The notes: generated from the sequence alone by a model not told the origin. Shown: positions 16,141 through 24,050, counted from the first letter of the stretch. The stretch: 24,152 nt of DNA from Phocaeicola plebeius (GCA_004558305.1 SFDG01000068.1:1-24152); one strand, 5' to 3'. Numbers and translations: made by a program.

Positions 16141-16170
16141 CCGCACAGTAGCCCTAAGGCTGCTGTGCGG
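16141..16170 (+). other. Stem-loop at the 5' end of the SNF2 mRNA
   Basis: CCGCACAG (16141-16148) pairs with CTGTGCGG (16163-16170), and the stem continues inward through one T-G wobble and four more pairs to a CTAA loop, 13 pairs in all. It starts 1-2 bases after the -7 box, so the mRNA would begin within or at this hairpin. No U run follows, so it is not a terminator; it may protect the 5' end or be a regulator site. Confidence 0.6.
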
Positions 16171-16193
16171 AACGAAAGAATACTTGAATAACT

Positions 16194-18971
16194 ATGAACG
16201 ATTTTCTCTCACTTCTGCGGAAGAACCGTCAGCCGGGATGGAGCCAGCGGCGGGAGGCTCCCACAGACTTCTATTTTCAGTTGGTAGCTGACGAGAATGG
16301 CTGTTACGTACAGACTGTCAATGCAAAGGGGATGCCTGTATGTCCCGACTATCATGCCTATACGGGCGACACCGCCCAAGCCTTGCGTACGATGGAACGT
16401 CTGCGCGAGGAAGGATTGCTACAGTTCCGATGGGAAGGGGCGGAAGCGAGCGACAAGCTCTATGTGGCCGAATCCCCTTACTGGGTCGGACAGCTGGTAC
16501 GCTGTCCCCATCTGATGAATGCGCAAATGCAACCGGTGCGGGTGTCCGACCATACGGCCACACTCCGGCTGCACCTGAAGGGGGAAGAAGCACGGTTGGT
16601 GCCGACACTGACGGTGGACGGGACAGAAGTACCCAAGGGATGGGCCGTGTTGACAGACAGTCTGCTGCTGGCGGGTGACACCATCTTCCCCATTGCTTCG
16701 TTGGGCGACAACTACCGCCACTTCCCTACGTTTATGGCTCCTTTCGACAAGGTGCTGGTCGAGGAATATCTTTCGTTGTTCTATTCGTACATCGATCAGG
16801 TGGATGTAGTCTACGAGGACTATACCGTCTGCCGTTCAGACACGCCGTTAAAGGCGATACCCACTCTTGTATTCGAGAAGGTGGATGCCGACCATGCCCT
16901 TCACCTGCGGATGACCTATTCTGTGCCCGGCTGCGAAATAGGGTTTCTGGAAAATTTCGACGTAGAATGGAAAGCCACGTTAATGCCCGACCGGCAGTTG
17001 TCGTTGAAGCGGGTGGAGCATGAGCCTATCGAGGAGTGCATCGCCTCACTCTCCAAACAGCTGGACCGGTATGCCCCTTCGCGTTCCGCACAGAAGGAGA
17101 TTTACCAGGAGGGAGGATTCTTCATCGTGCCCGAGGAGACGGCGGCTCCTTTCCTGCTCAAGGAACTGCCCTCTTTGCTGCACACCTACCGCCTGATGGG
17201 GGCAGACAAGCTCAAGGCCTACCGGGTGAAGCCGGTACAGCCCAAGCTGAACCTCTCCCTTTCGTCGGGCATTGATTTCCTGGAGGGGGACCTGACCTTG
17301 GACCTGGAGGGAGAAACCTTTACGCTGAACCATCTCCTGAACCAGTACCGCAAGCAACGCTACATCACCTTGTCCGACGGCGACCGGGCGGTGCTCGACG
17401 AGGGGTATATCCGGCGGTTGGAACGGGTGTTCCAGCACAAGCGGGGAGACAAGGTGCGTGTCTCCTTCTTCGACCTGCCTGAAGTGGAGGTACTGATGCG
17501 GCAGCGGTTAGAGGGTGAAGCCTTCGTCCGCCATCGGGAGGTGTTCGACGGGTTCAATCACCTGAAAGAGCAGCCGCTGAAACTGCCTCCCCTGAATGCC
17601 GAGCTGCGTCCGTATCAGGTGGAGGGCGTAAAGTGGATGCGCTACCTCTACGACGTGAATCTGGGTGGTTGCTTAGCCGATGACATGGGTCTCGGAAAGA
17701 CCCTGCAGACCATCGCCGTACTGGCTTCCTGCTACCCCAAGACGAAGAAGCCTTCACTCATCGTCATGCCTCGCAGCCTGCTGTTCAACTGGCAGGCGGA
17801 GCTGAAGCGTTTCGCCCCTCAGCTGTCGGTCTATACCTATTACGGCACGACCCGCGACCTGAAGGAGGCCAAGAAAAGCCAGCTGATACTGACTACCTAC
17901 GCCATCGTGCGCAACGATGTGGAACAGTTCTCCAAGCAGAAGTTCCATTATGTGGTGCTGGACGAGAGCCAGAACATCAAGAATACGGGGGCACAAGTCA
18001 CACAGGCGGTGCTGCTGCTCGATGCCGCCCATCGCCTGGCGTTGAGCGGCACTCCCGTCGAGAACAACCTGACGGAACTCTATTCGCTGTTCCGTTTTCT
18101 CAATCCTGCCATGTTCGGCAGTCTGGAGGACTTCAACAGCCGCTATACCTACCCCATCCAAAAAGACAACGACAAGGAAGCGATGGAGAGCCTTCGCCGG
18201 AAGATCTACCCCTTCCTGCTCCGTCGCCTGAAGAAAGAGGTCTTGACGGAGTTGCCCGACCGCATCGACAACCGCTTCTATGTAGAGATGCCGCCGGAAC
18301 AGGCGCGGTTCTACGAGCAGCGGCGGGCCTACTACTACCAGCAGGTAAAGCAGACCATAGCCACCGACGGCATCCAGAAATCGCAGTTCGTCATGTTCCA
18401 GGCCTTGAACGAGCTGCGCCGCATCGCCTCGGTGCCCGAAAGCCTGAGCGACGGACGCATTACATCGCCCAAACTGGAGGTGCTGATGGACTCGGTGACA
18501 GAAGCTGTATCGAACGGCCACAAGGTCGTGATTTTCTTCAACTACATAGCGGGCATCGAACTGGTGGGAGACAAGCTGAACGAGAACGGCATCGACTTCA
18601 CCAGCATGACTGGCTCCACCCACGATCGCAAGGGGGTAGTGGAGCGTTTCCAGAACGACCCGCAGTGCCGGGTGCTGCTCATGACCTTGAAGACAGGCGG
18701 TGTGGGACTGAACCTGACCGCCGCCGACACCGTCTATATCTTCGAACCGTGGTGGAACAAGGCGGCCGAGGAACAGGCGGTGAACCGTCTGCACCGTTTC
18801 GGACAGACGGCCAAGGTGCTCTGCTACTCCATCCTCGTGCAGGGCAGTATCGAGGAAAAGATTTGCCAGCTGCAACAGCAGAAGGCGGAACTGTTCGAGG
18901 AACTGATCGGCAGCGACAGCGGTTCCATCAAGCAGTTGAGCGAGGAGGACATTCAGTATATATTAGGATAA
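16194..18971 (+). CDS. SNF2-family helicase/ATPase
   Basis: A 925-residue SF2 ATPase predicted to move along double-stranded DNA and displace or remodel bound protein. The ATPase core lies in the C-terminal half: motif I GLGKT at 499-503 (in DDMGLGKTLQT), motif II DESQ at 590-593, motif III LSGTPVENN after it, motif V TGGVGLNLTAAD, and motif VI NRLHRFGQ at 864-871. The first 440 residues carry no motif recognised here and may bind DNA or a partner. No methylase, nuclease or DUF1998 gene of known SNF2-linked defence systems such as DISARM is present. A 608-residue protein follows after 21 bp with a strong ribosome site, which argues for a two-gene operon. The start at 16194 follows the -7 box and leader hairpin. 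Confidence 0.93.
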   Translation: MNDFLSLLRKNRQPGWSQRREAPTDFYFQLVADENGCYVQTVNAKGMPVCPDYHAYTGDTAQALRTMERLREEGLLQFRWEGAEASDKLYVAESPYWVGQLVRCPHLMNAQMQPVRVSDHTATLRLHLKGEEARLVPTLTVDGTEVPKGWAVLTDSLLLAGDTIFPIASLGDNYRHFPTFMAPFDKVLVEEYLSLFYSYIDQVDVVYEDYTVCRSDTPLKAIPTLVFEKVDADHALHLRMTYSVPGCEIGFLENFDVEWKATLMPDRQLSLKRVEHEPIEECIASLSKQLDRYAPSRSAQKEIYQEGGFFIVPEETAAPFLLKELPSLLHTYRLMGADKLKAYRVKPVQPKLNLSLSSGIDFLEGDLTLDLEGETFTLNHLLNQYRKQRYITLSDGDRAVLDEGYIRRLERVFQHKRGDKVRVSFFDLPEVEVLMRQRLEGEAFVRHREVFDGFNHLKEQPLKLPPLNAELRPYQVEGVKWMRYLYDVNLGGCLADDMGLGKTLQTIAVLASCYPKTKKPSLIVMPRSLLFNWQAELKRFAPQLSVYTYYGTTRDLKEAKKSQLILTTYAIVRNDVEQFSKQKFHYVVLDESQNIKNTGAQVTQAVLLLDAAHRLALSGTPVENNLTELYSLFRFLNPAMFGSLEDFNSRYTYPIQKDNDKEAMESLRRKIYPFLLRRLKKEVLTELPDRIDNRFYVEMPPEQARFYEQRRAYYYQQVKQTIATDGIQKSQFVMFQALNELRRIASVPESLSDGRITSPKLEVLMDSVTEAVSNGHKVVIFFNYIAGIELVGDKLNENGIDFTSMTGSTHDRKGVVERFQNDPQCRVLLMTLKTGGVGLNLTAADTVYIFEPWWNKAAEEQAVNRLHRFGQTAKVLCYSILVQGSIEEKICQLQQQKAELFEELIGSDSGSIKQLSEEDIQYILG

Positions 18972-18992
18972 GGAAAGGAAGGAGGCAACGGA

Positions 18993-20819
18993 ATGAAACA
19001 ACAGTCATTATGGAAAACGGAAGTACAGGAGGAACGGACCATCTATATACCCGACGAGACAGTATTCTCCCAGTGCCAGCAGTTGATGGGAACGTATCGG
19101 GCCACGGAACTGCGTCAGATGCTCCTCCAGCTGTCTATGGTCTGGAATCCCAGCCAGCTGGAGGAAGGCAAGGACAAGAAGGAGCAGGCACTGGCAGACA
19201 AGATGAAGAAGCTGATGAAGGAGCGGACTTCACTGTACAAGTCGGATTTGCAGTATGCGGTCGCTTTTTTCGTGGCAGACGAACGGAACGTGGCACTCTT
19301 TCTCAACGCTCTGCCCGCCGACGAGCGGGAACTGTGGCGGTGTGTAGTGACCAACTATTATGCGGGGAAGCCTTTGCTAAAGCGTTTAACGGGCAAGGAA
19401 TGGCTGACGAAAAGCTACTATTATGTGTCCGACATACTGCCGGTTCCCCTGCACTGGTTCTACGTTTGTCGGGGCAGTGACTATCAGTATTATCTGACCA
19501 TGAGGCATGCGTTACGCACGATTTTCTACCCGTATTTCCTCGGTGCGAGGAGGACAGCTGGCAGGGTGGATGACTTGCCTGAAGGAACAACATGGCATAC
19601 CTTCAACGCAGAGAACGAGATGCCCGGACTGCTGAAAATGCTGGAGGTGTTCCACCAGAAGGACGAAATGACCTACAACATCTACGATAAGATGAAATGG
19701 ACCACGGCACGCAAGATCAGCAAGTCGCTCAAGCTGCGGGAGTTCTTCCCCGACTCGGTCGAAAAGAACGCCTCTTCGCTCCGGGCATTACTGCTAATGG
19801 ACTCGTTCGCCTACTGCCGGTGGAAGGTGAAGAAAGAGCTGCCGGTAGAGCAGATGGCCAAGTGTCTTCTTCTTGAGTTCGTTACTTCCTCTCTGCATCT
19901 GGTGCATACTTTGTTGCCCCATGTTTCGGGCATCCGTCAGACGGTAATGGATGAGACGCGTTTTGACTGGCAGGCCATTCATATTGTGCTGGCATTGAAA
20001 AACATTTGTGCCGATGAGGGATGGACAGACACCGATCGGTTGCTGGCAGAACTGTATTTCATGGAGGCGGATAGCCCGGACAATCTACTGTTCAAGTCCG
20101 CTGCCGTCGGGAATATGCGGTTGCATTATGCCAAGCTGACGAAGGCGGAGATACCTGCCGACAAAATCTATCAGGAGATCAGTGTCCCCTTCGTCAAGGG
20201 GTTCCTGTTCCTGCTGGCGGCTTGGGGCATCCTGGAGATTGCCTATCAGGACATGGATCTCCGCTCCCCTTCCTATTATGATTCCCTCCGCTACTTCCGC
20301 TTCACGGAACTGGGACGTTACTTGATGGGCCGAGTTCCTCAATATGTGCCTGCCGCCGCACCTGAGGTGGGTTTCGAACTGGATGAGGGACGACTGCTGT
20401 TCCGCTCACTGACCGATGAGAATCCCTACGAGGCGTTGGTGGCCGAGATTGCCGAACCTATCGGCGGCCATCGCTTCCGCCTGACGGAGGCCAGCTTCTT
20501 GAGAAACTGCTCGACAGCCAACGATTTAGAGAAGAACATCAGTTTCTTCCGTCAGTACGTATGCCAGCATCCGTCGCCCGTGTGGGAGGACTTTTTCAGT
20601 CATCTGAGAGCGAAGGCACTTCCCTGGACAAAGGTGTCTCCCAAGAAGTTCGAGACCTATCAGCTGCCGACCGGCAATGCGGAGCTGCTACGCCTGATAT
20701 CGGCCGACGAGGTGTTGCGGAAGTATGTGCGCCGTGCGGAAGGCTATATGGTATTGGTGGAAACTACGCACATGCCCGAGGTCAGGCAACGGCTGAAATC
20801 CTTCGGCTTTTTGCTCTGA
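18993..20819 (+). CDS. Unknown 608-residue partner of the SNF2 helicase
   Basis: No family is recognised with confidence. The protein has 608 residues, no signal peptide and no clear membrane helix, and is rich in aromatic and charged residues, so it is probably cytosolic. The N-terminus (SLWKTEVQEERTIYIPDE) is followed by a Lys/Glu-rich stretch (about 55-75), then a long, mainly helical body. The last 40 residues (ending EVRQRLKSFGFLL) recall the end of bacterial helicase-associated domains related to the XPB/Ssl2 N-terminus, but this is a weak impression. A strong Shine-Dalgarno sequence (AAGGAGG, 18979-18985) lies 7 bases before ATG 18993, and the gene starts 21 bp after the helicase stop, so the two are likely made together. 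The tRNA-Phe terminator faces it from downstream. Confidence 0.88.
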   Translation: MKQQSLWKTEVQEERTIYIPDETVFSQCQQLMGTYRATELRQMLLQLSMVWNPSQLEEGKDKKEQALADKMKKLMKERTSLYKSDLQYAVAFFVADERNVALFLNALPADERELWRCVVTNYYAGKPLLKRLTGKEWLTKSYYYVSDILPVPLHWFYVCRGSDYQYYLTMRHALRTIFYPYFLGARRTAGRVDDLPEGTTWHTFNAENEMPGLLKMLEVFHQKDEMTYNIYDKMKWTTARKISKSLKLREFFPDSVEKNASSLRALLLMDSFAYCRWKVKKELPVEQMAKCLLLEFVTSSLHLVHTLLPHVSGIRQTVMDETRFDWQAIHIVLALKNICADEGWTDTDRLLAELYFMEADSPDNLLFKSAAVGNMRLHYAKLTKAEIPADKIYQEISVPFVKGFLFLLAAWGILEIAYQDMDLRSPSYYDSLRYFRFTELGRYLMGRVPQYVPAAAPEVGFELDEGRLLFRSLTDENPYEALVAEIAEPIGGHRFRLTEASFLRNCSTANDLEKNISFFRQYVCQHPSPVWEDFFSHLRAKALPWTKVSPKKFETYQLPTGNAELLRLISADEVLRKYVRRAEGYMVLVETTHMPEVRQRLKSFGFLL

Positions 20820-20882
20820 GGGCAAGGAGGGACTTTATTATGAAGGCAACGATGCGGTGGCCAATCGGAGAATATCTCATAA

Positions 20883-20923
20883 AAGAAAGAATGCTAACTA
20901 CCCATCATCAGGCAATTAGCATT
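20883..20923 (-). terminator. Terminator of tRNA-Phe
   Basis: AATGCTAA (20890-20897) pairs with TTAGCATT (20916-20923), with further inner pairs, and the minus strand then reads a U-rich run (TCTTTCTTTTAT). It ends the tRNA transcript and may also stop the SNF2 operon from the other side. Confidence 0.75.
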
Positions 20924-20930
20924 CATTCTG

Positions 20931-21003
20931 TGGTGTCACCAGGAATCGAACCGGGGACACAAGGATTTTCAGTCCTTTGCTCTACCAACTGAGCTATGAC
21001 ACC
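20931..21003 (-). tRNA. tRNA-Phe(GAA)
   Basis: On the minus strand a 73-base cloverleaf: acceptor GGTGTCA pairing with TGACACC, D arm GCTC/GAGC, anticodon stem AAGGA/TCCTT with loop CTGAAAA (anticodon GAA), variable loop GTGTC, T arm CCCGG/CCTGG with TTCGATT, discriminator A. The CCA end is not encoded. Confidence 0.97.
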
Positions 21004-21027
21004 ATCGTTGCTTCTCGATTGCGGGTG

Positions 21028-21035
21028 CAAACTTT
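21028..21035 (-). promoter_or_regulatory. Possible tRNA-Phe promoter
   Basis: On the minus strand AAAGTTTG differs from TAnnTTTG at the first base, and the bases after it copy those after the tRNA-Pro -7 box. No clear TTG lies at the -33 distance. Confidence 0.4.
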
Positions 21036-21087
21036 TGAGCAGAAAAAGAGGAAAAATATTTTTCTTTTAAATTTCTCATCGAAATAC

Positions 21088-21118
21088 TTGCAGGAATGGG
21101 AAAAACTATCTACCTTTG
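21088..21118 (+). promoter_or_regulatory. tRNA-Pro promoter
   Basis: TACCTTTG (21111-21118) is an exact -7 consensus and TTG (21088-21090) lies 20 bases upstream. Transcription should start near 21124, about 24 bases before the tRNA. Confidence 0.75.
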
Positions 21119-21147
21119 CATCCGCAATCGAGAAACAACGATGCAAT

Positions 21148-21220
21148 CGGAATGTAGCGCAGTTGGTAGCGCACTACGTTCGGGACGTAGGGGTCGGGCG
21201 TTCGAGTCGCCTCATTCCGA
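21148..21220 (+). tRNA. tRNA-Pro(CGG)
   Basis: A 73-base cloverleaf: acceptor CGGAATG pairing with CATTCCG, D arm GCGC/GCGC, anticodon stem CTACG/CGTAG with loop TTCGGGA (anticodon CGG, G37), T arm GGGCG/CGCCT with TTCGAGT, discriminator A. The CCA end is not encoded. Confidence 0.97.
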
Positions 21221-21223
21221 CAG

Positions 21224-21258
21224 AAAGCGGCAAATGATGTAAGTCATTTGCCGCTTTT
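21224..21258 (+). terminator. Terminator of tRNA-Pro
   Basis: AAAGCGGCAAATGA (21224-21237) pairs perfectly with TCATTTGCCGCTTT (21244-21257), a 14-bp stem with a 6-base loop that ends in a T run, directly after the tRNA. Confidence 0.8.
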
Positions 21259-21560
21259 CCGTTCTCACCAGAGTCCGCCCGAAAACAATCTAACTTCATT
21301 CATTTTGCGCTGCCATTCCGAATCCTACCACCGCTGTGTGATGGCGACTACCAATGACAGGTTGATATGCATCGTTAGGTTTTGACACACTCTCCAACAG
21401 TTTTCGTCATTGGTAGCAATGCGAAGAAGCAACGTTCGACGAAGTCAAGCTGTAGACATAAAGTGATGCATTCAGATGCTTTACTCTGCTCGGCATAGCA
21501 AAATGAACTTAACCGATTCCCAAAGGTTCGAAGGCCCCCGCCACTAGAAAAAACAGACTC
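21259..21560. repeat. Non-coding region, probable degenerate dispersed repeat
   Basis: This stretch has no convincing gene. It contains an 11-bp inverted repeat, CTACCAATGAC (21348-21358) and GTCATTGGTAG (21406-21416). The part at about 21406-21540, read on the minus strand, gives the peptide-like string CYAEQSKAS that from memory recurs in spurious short proteins of Bacteroidetes genomes, a sign of a repeated non-coding element. The memory-based link is not proven here. No integrase or transposase remains are visible. Confidence 0.4.
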
Positions 21561-21579
21561 TGGCAATTTTTGGAAGACT

Positions 21580-21727
21580 GATTAGCGATTTTTGATAGTA
21601 CGATTAGCGATTTTTGATAGAAAACCTCCTCTTTTTGAAGGATTGAATTGTTTTTTCTGCAAAGAAGACCAACGATTTCTATAAATGGAAGAAGGAGAGC
21701 AACCTTTTCAAAAGCGATTTTTAATAG
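21580..21727 (+). repeat. AT-rich direct repeats upstream of the ADP-ribosylglycohydrolase gene
   Basis: GATTAGCGATTTTTGATAG occurs at 21580-21598 and 21602-21620, a tandem pair with a 22-bp period. A degenerate third copy, AGCGATTTTTAATAG, is at 21713-21727, and a weaker one near 21672. All lie 150-300 bp before the -7 box at 21877. They may be regulator sites or decayed tandem repeats. Confidence 0.6.
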
Positions 21728-21876
21728 AAGAAACGATGCCTTTTGAAAATCATCAACCCCAGCGACGGACTTCTAAAAATCCATGGCCTGTCTGCGAAAA
21801 TTCTCCAAATATTTCTCCTTATCGGATTCTGAAAACAGAATAGCGTATTCTGACAGCCACTTTCACGACACTGCCC

Positions 21877-21884
21877 TACCTTTG
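21877..21884 (+). promoter_or_regulatory. -7 box of the ADP-ribosylglycohydrolase gene
   Basis: TACCTTTG matches the -7 consensus exactly; no TTG is found at the -33 distance. The predicted leader is about 110 nt. Confidence 0.55.
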
Positions 21885-21997
21885 CAAGCGTAAACGATGA
21901 GGGTCCCACACGGGAAACACATCCACGGCGGAGAAATCCGGTATATATAATAAATAAGAATAATAACAAATAGCAAAAATAAAGAAAGGGTAAACGT

Positions 21998-23119
21998 ATG
22001 ACAACAATGAAATTAAGAAACAGCATGAGAGGCGCAATGGTAGGTGGTGCAATCGGTGACGCACTGGGCTATCCCGTAAGATCCATCAAGTCCTTCGAAG
22101 GCATCCAGGCCAAATACGGTGTAAGAGGTATCACACGCATGGATACGACCCGCTGGTGGCTGGACAATGAAGAACTGGACAGCGAAGCGCTGGTAACGGA
22201 CAAGACGCAGATGACCCTCTACACGGCATGGGGACTCCTGAACGCAGGCTCTCCGGAAATGGCCGTGGCCAGCGTCCGCGAAGCCTGTATCGAATGGTAC
22301 CTCTCGCAAATCGGCTGGGCCAACACCCAGTTCGAACAGAGCTGGCTCCGCAAGGTAGAAGGCCTGAACGAACGCAGAGAAGCCGACTACACCAGCATGA
22401 TGGCCTTGAGAGCCGCATTCGAAGGCGAGCTTTTCTTCAGCCGCAGTAACGGAAGCGCCGGCATGGCCCGCATCGCTCCTGCCGCCCTCTACGCAGCCAG
22501 CAGCGAAACCGACATCGAAGCTGCCGACCTCCAGGCCGCAGAAATTGCAAAAATCACACACCTGCACCCCCTGGGCTACATCCCTGCCGCCCTCGAAGCA
22601 CACCTCCTGTATCGCCTGGCAGCCGATGAAGCTCCTTCCCGCAACCGCTTCATCCACTACATCCAGGAAGGTATGGCTACCGTCCGCAACCTCTTCGCCG
22701 AAGAAAGCGAAGCACTCGACCGCCTGCAGGAACTGGTAGACAAGGCCATCGCACTGACCGCCACTTGCCTGTCTGACGTAAAGGCCATCGAATCGATCGG
22801 AGAAGGGAAAATGGCTGAAGAAGCACTGGCCATTGCCATCTACTGCTCGTTGAAGCACTTCGGCAACTTCGAAGCAGCCGTCGTTGCAGCCGTCAACCAC
22901 ATGGGTGCCAGCGACACCACCGGTGCCCTTACAGGCAGCCTCATGGGAGCCGCCCTGGGCTACAACGCCATCCCGGCCCGCCTCAAGGACAACGTAGAAC
23001 TGCAGGATCTCCTGCTCTCTATGGCAGACGACCTCTGGAACGGCTCTATGCTCCAGCAGGAAATGCACGAAAAGGCAGATACGACTTCCGCAGAGGAAAG
23101 ACATTTACTGGCTTGTTAA
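21998..23119 (+). CDS. ADP-ribosylglycohydrolase-fold protein with altered metal site
   Basis: A 373-residue all-helical protein of the DraG/ARH family, which removes ADP-ribose from proteins or small molecules using two magnesium ions. The N-terminal GGAIGDALGYPV (16-27) is the classic family start. The first metal motif, normally (S/T)DDT, reads TDKT at 67-70, so the second Asp is Lys69. The C-terminal motif, normally GGDxDT, reads MGASDTTGA from 302, so the first Asp is Ala304 while D306 and T307 remain. With two metal ligands changed, normal hydrolase activity is doubtful; it may bind ADP-ribose-like ligands or use another chemistry. No signal peptide is present. It has its own promoter and terminator and no ADP-ribosyltransferase beside it. 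ATG 21998 is preferred, ATG 22007 being possible. Confidence 0.88.
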   Translation: MTTMKLRNSMRGAMVGGAIGDALGYPVRSIKSFEGIQAKYGVRGITRMDTTRWWLDNEELDSEALVTDKTQMTLYTAWGLLNAGSPEMAVASVREACIEWYLSQIGWANTQFEQSWLRKVEGLNERREADYTSMMALRAAFEGELFFSRSNGSAGMARIAPAALYAASSETDIEAADLQAAEIAKITHLHPLGYIPAALEAHLLYRLAADEAPSRNRFIHYIQEGMATVRNLFAEESEALDRLQELVDKAIALTATCLSDVKAIESIGEGKMAEEALAIAIYCSLKHFGNFEAAVVAAVNHMGASDTTGALTGSLMGAALGYNAIPARLKDNVELQDLLLSMADDLWNGSMLQQEMHEKADTTSAEERHLLAC

Positions 23120-23180
23120 CCGCTCTATAATGGCCGTGAGGTCATACTTTTTACCATTTGCTTATACGATTTACCCACCG

Positions 23181-23229
23181 AAAGGTGTGCCAAAAAGGTT
23201 CAAATCCCTTCTGGCACACCTTTCTTCTT
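23181..23229 (+). terminator. Terminator after the ADP-ribosylglycohydrolase gene
   Basis: AAAGGTGTGCCA (23181-23192) pairs with TGGCACACCTTT (23212-23223), with an inner AAGG/CCTT stem, and a T-rich run follows (TTTCTTCTT). Confidence 0.75.
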
Positions 23230-23268
23230 GACAGGGCTTTCAGATAGCCTCCCCCTTTATAGAACCTA

Positions 23269-23334
23269 CAAAAAAACGCAAAGACACAATGTCCGACCGG
23301 TTGTACCAGTCTTTGTACACTGTGTCTTTGCGTT
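23269..23334 (-). terminator. Terminator of efp
   Basis: AACGCAAAGACACA (23275-23288) pairs with TGTGTCTTTGCGTT (23321-23334), a 14-bp stem, and the minus strand ends in a run of U residues (A run from 23270). It lies 33 bases after the efp stop. Confidence 0.75.
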
Positions 23335-23366
23335 CTGCGTCCCGGTCGGGCAACGACAGGAACCGC

Positions 23367-23933
23367 TTATGCCTTCACGCGACCTACGTAAGAACCGTCG
23401 CGAGTGTCCACTTCAATCACTTCATCCTGGTTGATGAACAGAGGAACACGTACGGTAGCACCGGTTTCAACGGTAGCCGGCTTCGTAGCGTTGGTAGCCG
23501 TATCACCCTTCAGACCCGGTTCAGTGTAAGTCACCTTCAGCTGTACCTTCACCGGCAGTTCAGCGAACAGGATGGTTTCGGTAGAAGCATCGGAAACTAC
23601 ATCGATCACCATTTCTTCCTTCAGGAAGTCAACGCCTTCAATCAAGTCGTGAGCGATGGGCACCTGCTCGAACGTTTCCTGGTTCATGAAGATATAGTCT
23701 TCTCCTTCCTTATACAGATACTGGTAGGGACGGCGTTCTACACGTACATCTTCCAGTTTTTCACCGATGTTGAAACGGCGTTCCAGTACATAACCGTCTA
23801 CCACGTCCTTCAGCTTGGTACGCATGAACGTGTTACCCTTTCCCGGCTTTACATGCAGGAAGTCGATGCAGAAATACAGTTTGCCGTCCATGCGGATGGC
23901 AGTTCCGATTTTAATGTCTTGAGCATTAATCAT
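23367..23933 (-). CDS. efp: Elongation factor P
   Basis: Binds between the ribosomal P and E sites and relieves stalling at runs of proline. It has 188 residues in three beta-barrel domains: KOW-like N-terminal (about 1-65), OB (about 66-128) and C-terminal OB (about 130-188, with the signature-like ETGATVRVPLFINQDEVIEVDTRDGSYVGR region). The tip loop reads PGKGNTF with K32 at the position of E. coli Lys34, so a lysine-type tip is kept; no modification gene (epmA/epmB) is in the window. It is transcribed divergently from rpmH and has its own promoter and terminator. The start at 23933 gives the normal family N-terminus. Confidence 0.97.
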   Translation of the reverse strand: MINAQDIKIGTAIRMDGKLYFCIDFLHVKPGKGNTFMRTKLKDVVDGYVLERRFNIGEKLEDVRVERRPYQYLYKEGEDYIFMNQETFEQVPIAHDLIEGVDFLKEEMVIDVVSDASTETILFAELPVKVQLKVTYTEPGLKGDTATNATKPATVETGATVRVPLFINQDEVIEVDTRDGSYVGRVKA

Positions 23934-23991
23934 AACTTGAATTCTTTATTATTTATGTGATTATTGAATAGTCATTTCCTCATTTCGGGTG

Positions 23992-24022
23992 CAAAATTAA
24001 TCGAAATCGCGAAAAAACACAA
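23992..24022 (-). promoter_or_regulatory. efp promoter
   Basis: On the minus strand TAATTTTG (23992-23999) fits the -7 consensus with TTG (24020-24022) 20 bases upstream. The efp leader would be about 50 nt. Confidence 0.7.
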
Positions 24023-24050
24023 AAAGTTTTGTCCAAAAATGACTTAGCAC

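Larger units (their letters stand above)
21004..21142. repeat. Inverted near-copy of the tRNA leaders
   Basis: The 28 bases before tRNA-Phe (21004-21031, read on the minus strand) match the 28 bases from the -7 box to just before tRNA-Pro (21115-21142) at 26 of 28 positions. Both begin TTTGCA and end CAACGAT. The two divergent tRNA genes thus share nearly the same start region. Confidence 0.85.

Noticed and set aside
20840..20992. A small frame starting MKATMRWPIGEY after a Shine-Dalgarno-like AAGGAGGG
   Set aside because: It runs through the tRNA-Phe terminator and most of the tRNA itself, so it is not credible as a gene.
21213..21325. Possible attachment-site duplication of the tRNA-Pro end (CATTCCGA again near 21314)
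   Set aside because: Only 8 bases are shared and no integrase or element genes are present, so chance is the simpler explanation.
21375..21566. A 63-codon minus-strand frame
   Set aside because: Its sequence looks like translated non-coding repeat rather than a protein, and no promoter or ribosome site is seen.
22013..23104. A 363-codon open frame on the minus strand
   Set aside because: It mirrors the ADP-ribosylglycohydrolase-fold gene, which has the promoter, start and family motifs.
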